A stretch of 64,000 nt of DNA from Olsenella_L kribbiana (GTDB taxonomy: Bacteria; Actinomycetota; Coriobacteriia; Coriobacteriales; Atopobiaceae), in NCBI RefSeq assembly GCF_036408795.1, contig NZ_JAZGJP010000011.1, positions 1 to 64,000 on the forward strand, given 5' to 3'. Below the pieces are notes generated by a model that did no database searches, was not told the origin of the DNA, and saw nothing but the letters and a program-made list of their open reading frames with translations. This document shows, in pieces, positions 58,879 through 64,000 of the stretch. Positions within the stretch are counted from its first letter, which is position 1. The number at the start of each line of letters is the position of its first letter. The position numbers and the translations under genes were made by a program.

Positions 58879-59964
58879 TCAGTCGGCAAGGGCGGCACAG
58901 ACGAAGCTGCCGACCCAGTGGTCGGCGAGATATCCCGAAAGCTCGACATCCTGGATACCCTGGACGAGCCAGCGCGAAGCCTCCTGGGAGAGGCGGTCAC
59001 GTGCGGTGCCGGCAGGAAGCGCAGCTGCTGCATCCCTTGCGGCAAGGGCACGGGAGGTCGGAAGTGCCACGGTATGCACCTCGAGGTATCCGGTGCCGTC
59101 CCACTTGCCGGGAAGATCTGCCAGAAGAGGCGAAGAGAAGCTCTCGGAGAAGAGCGCTGGCATATAGTCCTTCATCCAGGAGAGATATGCCTCCCCAGAC
59201 AGGACTCTTGCCATGAGGGCGGCTTCATTCAGGATTGCCGAGGTGAAGGTATCGGCCTCGGGCTCATAGGCAAGAGGTGCCTCCACGTCATTTCCAAAGA
59301 GACGGACGGCTGCCATGCAGACGGACTCCAGGAGCTCCTGGTCATCTGTCGCCTCTGCACAGTCTGCCGCCATGGCAAGCGACCAGGCAGTGTCCGAGTG
59401 CATGCCCGTGCGGGCTGGAAGCGAAAGATGCGCTATCCAGCCTGCCACGCGCCTGTGCATCTCCTCGGTGAGCGGGGAGAGGGCTGCTCGCCAGGCCTTG
59501 GCCTCATCGGCGTAGGGGCTTTCAGCATTCGCGAGCTTTCCCAGCTCCTGATCGAGGGCAAGCTCCCAGGTCCAGCCGTAGGGCTTCTCCTCCCACTGGG
59601 GCACCTTCTCCTTCCAGCTTCTGGCTTCTTGCTCCATAAGGTCAGGCGCGAACGTGCGGGAGAGCTGCGCTGCTGCTGCCTTCTCGAGCTCAGGTACGTC
59701 TGTCAGGACATTGTCCTTGAGCATGCGGACAAGCGTCCAGTGCGAGTGGACGCAGGAATGCCAGTCGAAGGAGCCATAGAATGCCGGAAAGCGCTTGCGG
59801 GGCAGCTCGAGGTCCTCGGCACAGGTGAGCGTCTGGCGCTCTGAGCAGGGGTAGGGCCGCTCTATCTGGGAAAGCACGCATCTGCAGACGCCTCTGAGCG
59901 CCTCACGCCTTCCGGCTTCGGCATATGCATCTGCGGTGATATCAAAGCCCCTGTCGCCGATCAT
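58879..59964 (-). CDS. DUF2891 family protein
   Basis: This 361-residue soluble protein matches the DUF2891 family of unknown function. Conserved features are FPAFYGSFDWHSCVHSHW near residue 60, YGWTWELALDQEL, LPARTGMHSDTAWSLAMA and ALPTSRALAARDAA; the histidines and acids suggest an alpha/alpha-barrel glycosidase-like or metal-dependent fold, which is inference. ATG 59964 follows GGAAGGATG. It lies upstream of the MetE-like gene on the same strand but a hairpin separates them. Confidence 0.82.
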   Translation of the reverse strand: MIGDRGFDITADAYAEAGRREALRGVCRCVLSQIERPYPCSERQTLTCAEDLELPRKRFPAFYGSFDWHSCVHSHWTLVRMLKDNVLTDVPELEKAAAAQLSRTFAPDLMEQEARSWKEKVPQWEEKPYGWTWELALDQELGKLANAESPYADEAKAWRAALSPLTEEMHRRVAGWIAHLSLPARTGMHSDTAWSLAMAADCAEATDDQELLESVCMAAVRLFGNDVEAPLAYEPEADTFTSAILNEAALMARVLSGEAYLSWMKDYMPALFSESFSSPLLADLPGKWDGTGYLEVHTVALPTSRALAARDAAAALPAGTARDRLSQEASRWLVQGIQDVELSGYLADHWVGSFVCAALAD

Positions 59965-60197
59965 GGGTCATCCTTCCTGGAATGATAGGTCCTCTGTCTG
60001 CCTATCCATTGTGGGAGAAGCCGATGCTGGCATGGCCTACCATCCCGCCAGCGGAAATGCAGAAGATACAGCGATAGTCGTACATATGCCAGGCAGGGCA
60101 TCTTCTCGGTTTGCGCAGCAAAGGCGCTGGGGCCTATCATGTCCCGGTACAGAAACGATTGGGTGCCAGAAGGCATCTTCGGAAGGACCTGAACTTC
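59965..60197. promoter_or_regulatory. Divergent DUF2891-AlaX promoter region
   Basis: No gene is seen. TTGCGC (60111-60116), an 18-bp spacer and TATCAT (60135-60140) make a plausible promoter for the AlaX gene. No clear operator was found. Confidence 0.45.
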
Positions 60198-61412
60198 ATG
60201 CAGACATTCGACGATCTCTATTACCGGGAGCCCTATGCAAAGGAGTTCGTGGCATCAGTCACCTCGTGCGAGCCGCACGATGGGGGATATGCCATCGAGC
60301 TATCTCAAACGGCCTTCTATCCGACGGGTGGCGGCCAGCCGGGAGACCGCGGCACGCTCACGCTCGGCGAGGGCGAGGATGCGGTAGTCGCCCATGTCGC
60401 AGAGGCGGTGCCTGGCAAGGCAGAAGATGGCAGCGAAGAAGGTGTCGTGCATCTGAGCGATGTGGCGCTTCCTGTCGGCTCTGAGGTGCACGGTGCGCTC
60501 GACTGGATCTGGCGCCGCGACAACATGGAGGCACATACCGGCGAGCATATCGTTTCGGGCATCGTGCACAAGCTCTTCGGCTACGACAACATCGGTTTCC
60601 ATATGGGAGAGAAGAGCATCGAGGTCGACTTCGACGGCGTGCTCACGGCAGAGGATGCACTCGACGTGGAGCGCCGTGCCAATGCAGCCGTTCGTGCCGA
60701 TGTGCCGGTGCGCGCCCTTCTGCCGACGCCGGATGAGCTCGAGGCAATGGACTACCGCAGCAAGAAGGACCACGAAGGCCAGATCCGCATCGTCGAGATC
60801 GAAGGCGTCGATACCTGCGCCTGCTGTGGCACGCATCTCTCGTCGTCGGGCCAGGTCGGCCTCATCAAGATCGTGCGCATGAGCACGAAAAAGAAGAAGA
60901 CCCGCCTCGAGCTGCTCTGCGGCAGGCGTGCGCTCGAGCTCTGCGAGGAGCGCATGGAGGAGCTCAGGGATACGAGCAACTTCCTCTCCGTTGCAGACGA
61001 AGAGGTGCCTGAGGCCGTGAAGCGCCTGTCTGCCGAGAAGGATGACTACAAGCACGAGCTCAAGCAGGCGAGGAAGGAGAAGCTTGCACAGGATGTGGCT
61101 GCGGCTGCACCTGAAGGAAGCTTACTTCTCTGGTTCCAGGAGGGGCTCGAGATCGACGAGCTCCGCTTTGTCTGCGAGACCGCGCTTGCACGCGAGGACG
61201 TCGAGAAAGTGGCAGCCCTCTCCGATGTGCCGGGAGATGCAGCGCGCATAGCCTATGTCCTGGCAGCGAAGGAAGAAGACCTGCGTCCTGCCTGCAAGGA
61301 GCTCAACAAGAAGCTTGATGGCCGTGGCGGCGGCAAGCCCCGGATGGTCCAGGGCAGCTGGGCTTCAACGAAGGATGCTGCGGAAGCATCTGTCCGCGAG
61401 CTTCTCGGATAA
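60198..61412 (+). CDS. Alanyl-tRNA editing protein (AlaX, long form)
   Basis: This 404-residue protein resembles the editing half of alanyl-tRNA synthetase without its catalytic core. Zinc-site residues lie in HTGEHIVSG and the cysteine-histidine segment CACCGTHLSS; AFYPTGGGQPGDRG is the conserved N-terminal element. A coiled coil (about 270-320) leads to a C-terminal DHHA1-like domain ending GGGKPRMVQGS. AlaX-L proteins remove serine or glycine from mischarged tRNA-Ala. ATG 60198 has GGAAGGA about eleven bases upstream. Confidence 0.9.
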   Translation: MQTFDDLYYREPYAKEFVASVTSCEPHDGGYAIELSQTAFYPTGGGQPGDRGTLTLGEGEDAVVAHVAEAVPGKAEDGSEEGVVHLSDVALPVGSEVHGALDWIWRRDNMEAHTGEHIVSGIVHKLFGYDNIGFHMGEKSIEVDFDGVLTAEDALDVERRANAAVRADVPVRALLPTPDELEAMDYRSKKDHEGQIRIVEIEGVDTCACCGTHLSSSGQVGLIKIVRMSTKKKKTRLELLCGRRALELCEERMEELRDTSNFLSVADEEVPEAVKRLSAEKDDYKHELKQARKEKLAQDVAAAAPEGSLLLWFQEGLEIDELRFVCETALAREDVEKVAALSDVPGDAARIAYVLAAKEEDLRPACKELNKKLDGRGGGKPRMVQGSWASTKDAAEASVRELLG

Positions 61413-61441
61413 GTCCAGAAACATTGACCGTCCTGCTTTAT

Positions 61442-61478
61442 TGTCCCCTCCGCTTCCAAAGAGCGGGAGGGACATTTT
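61442..61478 (+). terminator. Terminator of the AlaX gene
   Basis: TGTCCC and GGGACA with imperfectly paired inner arms form a long stem followed by TTTT. Confidence 0.7.
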
Positions 61479-61521
61479 CGTTCGTAAGAATGTGACCTCC
61501 GTATGGAGAGGATCTCTCTGT

Positions 61522-61579
61522 TTGCGATATACCCCCAAGGGGCATATAGTAGGCAGCAGCAAGAACCCCTTGGGGGTAT
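61522..61579 (+). promoter_or_regulatory. csoR promoter with two copper operators
   Basis: TTGCGA (61522-61527), a 17-bp spacer and TATAGT (61545-61550) form a strong promoter. Two 14-bp operator-like elements are exact inverted copies: ATACCCCCAAGGGG (61529-61542), lying between -35 and -10, and CCCCTTGGGGGTAT (61566-61579), just downstream. GC-rich ATACCCCC...GGGGTAT dyads are the known binding type of CsoR repressors, so repression in the absence of Cu(I) is expected. Confidence 0.8.
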
Positions 61580-61596
61580 GGCAGGAGGGACCGACG

Positions 61597-61929
61597 ATGG
61601 CGGAAGAGAAGAAGGAAGCCACAGAGCAGGAGAGCTGCCCGGCATGCGGAAGCCAGAAGCATACGCCGCGCTCCGAGAAGCTCAAGCATGATGTGGACCG
61701 GCGCATCAACCGTGCCATCGGCCAGCTCAATGGCATCAAGAACATGGTCGATTCCGACCGCTACTGCGGCGATGTGCTGACACAGCTCGCCGCCGTCGAG
61801 AGCGCCGTCAAGGCAATCTCGCGCGAAGTGATGCGCGACCACCTCGAGACCTGCGTCGTGGAACAGGTGCAGGAAGGAAACGTCGAGGTCGTCGACGAGG
61901 TCATGGACCTCTTCAAGAAGTTCTACTAG
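61597..61929 (+). CDS. csoR: CsoR family copper-sensing repressor
   Basis: This 110-residue all-helical repressor has the Cu(I) ligands in DRYCGDVL (Cys) and VMRDHLETCV (His and Cys), the C-H-C pattern of CsoR, plus the DNA-contact helix RRINRAIGQLNGIKNMV. The N-terminus adds a CPACGSQKH motif not found in minimal family members. ATG 61597 follows AGGAGGG by seven bases. Binding of Cu(I) should release the operators at its own and the copA promoters. Confidence 0.92.
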   Translation: MAEEKKEATEQESCPACGSQKHTPRSEKLKHDVDRRINRAIGQLNGIKNMVDSDRYCGDVLTQLAAVESAVKAISREVMRDHLETCVVEQVQEGNVEVVDEVMDLFKKFY

Positions 61930-61938
61930 GAGCCTTGC

Positions 61939-61962
61939 CTCCTGCAGGCCCTTCTGCAGGAG
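61939..61962 (+). terminator. Hairpin between csoR and copA
   Basis: CTCCTGCAG and CTGCAGGAG form a perfect 9-bp stem with a GCCCTT loop. Without a T run it may only partly stop transcription. Confidence 0.5.
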
Positions 61963-61988
61963 AGCTGAGGCATATCTGTCACTGCGAT

Positions 61989-62005
61989 ATACCCCATATG
62001 GGTAT
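61989..62005 (+). promoter_or_regulatory. Copper operator before copA
   Basis: ATACCCCATATGGGTAT is a near-perfect 17-bp dyad of the same type as the csoR operators, 15 bases before the copA start. Confidence 0.75.
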
Positions 62006-62020
62006 TGAAAGGAGGCCAGC

Positions 62021-64000
62021 ATGGTTGATGCGAAGGAGACCTTCGATATCTCGGGCATGACATGCGCGGCGTGCGAAGCACGTGTGCAGCGTGCCGCATC
62101 AGGCGTCAAAGGCGTGAGCCAGGCCCAGGTCAACCTGCTGAAGAATTCGATGGAGCTCGTCTACGACGGAAAGCCGAAGACGCTCGATGCGGTCGTTGCC
62201 GCTATCGACAAGGCAGGCTACGGCGCTGCCCCGCGCTCCCGTGCAAACACATCCGAGAAGGCAGCTGCCTTCGTCGATCCCAAGATCGCGGCAGACAAGG
62301 CGATTGCCGCGAAGCAGAAGCAGCTCATCTGGTCGCTTGTGTTCGGCGTGCCGCTCTTCTATATCGCAATGGGCCCCATGCTCGGCTGGCCTGAGGTTCC
62401 GGGCCTTGCTGGCATGGAAGGGATGATGGCAAGCGCGGTGACGCAGCTCCTTCTTGCGACGTTCGTGCTCTTTGTGAACAGAAGCTACTTCCAGATGGGC
62501 TTCAAGACGCTCTTCCATCTTTCGCCCAACATGGATTCGCTCATCGCCGTGGGCTCGGCTGCGTCCTATCTCTATTCGCTCGTCGGTGTCTACCAGATGG
62601 CAGAGGCTCTGGGCGTCATGGACATGGAGGCTGCCCACTATGCAATGATGCATAGCCTCTACTTCGACTCTGCCGGCACGATCCTGGTCCTCATCACGCT
62701 CGGCAAGTACTTCGAGGCGCGTGCCAAGGGCAAGACGACAAGCGCGCTTTCAGCACTTATGGACCTTGCTCCCAAGACCGCAACGGTTATCCGTGACGGG
62801 GAAGAGCAGAAGATCTCTTCTGACGATGTGCGCGAAGGCGATATCCTCGTCGTCCGCACCGGCGAGTCTGTGCCGGTCGACGGCGTGCTCACCGAAGGCA
62901 CGGCATCTGTCGATGAGTCTGCCATCACAGGCGAGCCCGTCCCTGCCGAGAAGGCAGCAGGGGACAAGGTGACGGGTGCCACGGTCGTCCAGGCTGGCTG
63001 GTTCCAGATGCGTGCGACCGCTGTCGGTGCCGATACGACCCTATCCCACATCATCAAGCTCGTCGATGAGGCCACGAACTCGAAGGCTCCGATCGAGCGC
63101 ACGGCTGACCGCATCGCCGGCGTCTTCGTCCCCATCGTTATGGCCATTGCTGCGGCGACCTTCGTCCTCTGGCTCGCGTTCCTGGCACCCGGAGACTTCG
63201 CTGCTGCCTTCAACCACGCCGTCTCTGTCCTTGTCATCTCCTGCCCCTGCGCTTTGGGCCTTGCCACTCCTACCGCCATCATGGTCGGTACGGAGCGTGG
63301 CGCCAAGGTCGGCATCCTGATCAAGAGCGCAGAATCGCTCGAGTGCGCAGGAGACCTCGATACGGTCGTCCTCGACAAGACAGGCACGATCACGGAGGGC
63401 AAGCCCCGCGTGACATCGTTCGTGCCGGCAGCTTCTGCTGGAAAGGATGTCCTTTCCCTTGCGGCAGCGCTCGAGAGCAGAAGCGAGCACCCGCTTGCCC
63501 AGGCTGTCGTGAGCTACGCAGAGGACGAGAAGGCAGCAGCTGACGCAGACGTCTCAGACTTCACCCAGATTCCGGGCGGCGGCCTTGCCGGCACTGTCTC
63601 GGGCGTGAAGCTCCTGATCGGCAACGCCCGCCTCATGAAGGAGCGCGGTGTCGATGTCTCCGAGCTCGTGTCTGCAGCAGATGCAGCAGCAGCCAAGGCT
63701 GAGACCCCGCTCTTCATCGCTGCTGACGGCAAGCTTTCCGCTCTTGTCGCAATCGCCGACGTCGTGAAGCCGACATCTGCCTCTGCAATCGCCCGCCTCC
63801 ACCAGATGGGCATACATGCCATCATGCTCACGGGCGACCAGCCGAAGACCGCCTCTGTCATCGCCTCTGAGGTCGGTGTCGACGAGGTCGTGGCAGGCGT
63901 CCTTCCCGACCAGAAGGAGAAGAAGGTCCACGACCTCGAGCGCCAGGGACACAAGGTCGCAATGGTCGGTGACGGCATCAACGATGCGCCTGCCCTTGCC
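62021..64000 (+). CDS. copA: Copper-translocating P1B-type ATPase (3' end beyond window)
   Basis: The first 660 codons are in the window and the gene runs off the right edge. One N-terminal heavy-metal domain carries GMTCAAC; the membrane metal site is ISCPCALGLATP; the phosphorylated aspartate is in VVLDKTGTITEG; the nucleotide-binding His-Pro is in SEHPLAQAV; GDGINDAPALA ends the visible part. It should export Cu(I). ATG 62021 has AAAGGAGG six bases upstream, and a CsoR-type operator lies just before it. Confidence 0.95.
   Translation, partial: MVDAKETFDISGMTCAACEARVQRAASGVKGVSQAQVNLLKNSMELVYDGKPKTLDAVVAAIDKAGYGAAPRSRANTSEKAAAFVDPKIAADKAIAAKQKQLIWSLVFGVPLFYIAMGPMLGWPEVPGLAGMEGMMASAVTQLLLATFVLFVNRSYFQMGFKTLFHLSPNMDSLIAVGSAASYLYSLVGVYQMAEALGVMDMEAAHYAMMHSLYFDSAGTILVLITLGKYFEARAKGKTTSALSALMDLAPKTATVIRDGEEQKISSDDVREGDILVVRTGESVPVDGVLTEGTASVDESAITGEPVPAEKAAGDKVTGATVVQAGWFQMRATAVGADTTLSHIIKLVDEATNSKAPIERTADRIAGVFVPIVMAIAAATFVLWLAFLAPGDFAAAFNHAVSVLVISCPCALGLATPTAIMVGTERGAKVGILIKSAESLECAGDLDTVVLDKTGTITEGKPRVTSFVPAASAGKDVLSLAAALESRSEHPLAQAVVSYAEDEKAAADADVSDFTQIPGGGLAGTVSGVKLLIGNARLMKERGVDVSELVSAADAAAAKAETPLFIAADGKLSALVAIADVVKPTSASAIARLHQMGIHAIMLTGDQPKTASVIASEVGVDEVVAGVLPDQKEKKVHDLERQGHKVAMVGDGINDAPALA

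Noticed and set aside
1..64000. CRISPR arrays, tRNA and rRNA genes, prophage or integrative element
   Set aside because: No regularly spaced repeats, no cloverleaf-like or rRNA-like sequences and no phage or integrase genes were seen; the only mobile element is the IS200/IS605 copy.

Overview
The window is about 60% G+C and gene-dense, with short intergenic gaps and strong GGAGG-type ribosome binding sites. The gene mix points to a fermentative, anaerobic Coriobacteriia member (Olsenella/Atopobium/Collinsella type): a cytosolic [FeFe] hydrogenase, L-lactate dehydrogenase, PEP carboxylase, an Entner-Doudoroff type kinase/aldolase pair, two FeoA proteins with FeoB, Tat-type twin-arginine lipoproteins, and an actinobacterial GlnR-like regulator. 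No rRNA, tRNA or CRISPR array was recognised. The taxonomic placement is inference from gene content, not a search.

Layout. 1-10 kb: a DinJ/YafQ-type toxin-antitoxin pair, a Nudix/DUF1905 pair, a heterodimeric ABC exporter, a TPR-like protein, two flavin reductases, a DOPA-type dioxygenase divergent from an HxlR regulator, and a ZIP metal transporter. 10-24 kb: PiT phosphate permease with its DUF47 partner, a pentapeptide-repeat protein, ldh, threonine aldolase with an EamA exporter, ilvE, mscL, hisS, CbiM-CbiQ without an ATPase gene, and a GntR regulator divergent from kdgK-eda. 24-34 kb: an NhaC antiporter divergent from a LysR regulator, an RluA-type pseudouridine synthase, a [FeFe] hydrogenase, an IS200/IS605 element with tnpA and tnpB sitting in what looks like the terminator of a phosphoglycolate phosphatase gene, and aspS. 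34-48 kb: ppc, feoA-feoA-feoB with a coupled 28-codon ORF and AraC regulator, manA, flavodoxin, a decayed histidine kinase, gpmA and a FeoB-associated Cys-rich protein. 47-54 kb: a nitrogen/amino-acid block made of a glutamine-synthetase homologue, a polar amino-acid ABC importer with two binding proteins, and the GlnR-like regulator. 54-64 kb: HtrA protease, DUF2130 protein, MetE-like enzyme, DUF2891 protein, AlaX editing protein, csoR, and copA, which runs off the right edge.

The most notable observations follow. (1) The only glutamine synthetase homologue here keeps the fold motifs but has lost four of the six metal-binding residues, so it is probably not a normal glutamine synthetase. (2) A GlnR-like regulator with a degenerate receiver lies near it, and 11-nt periodic GlnR-box-like repeats precede both this gene and the amino-acid importer. 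(3) A shared 16-bp imperfect palindrome precedes feoB, the flavodoxin gene and the FeoB-associated gene, suggesting a local iron regulon. (4) FeoB carries an acidic insertion of about 140 residues in an extracytoplasmic loop. (5) An IS608-like element has recognisable ends and a predicted guide-RNA end. (6) The hydrogenase has group B-like H-cluster motifs. (7) The copper operators around csoR and copA are almost perfectly legible.
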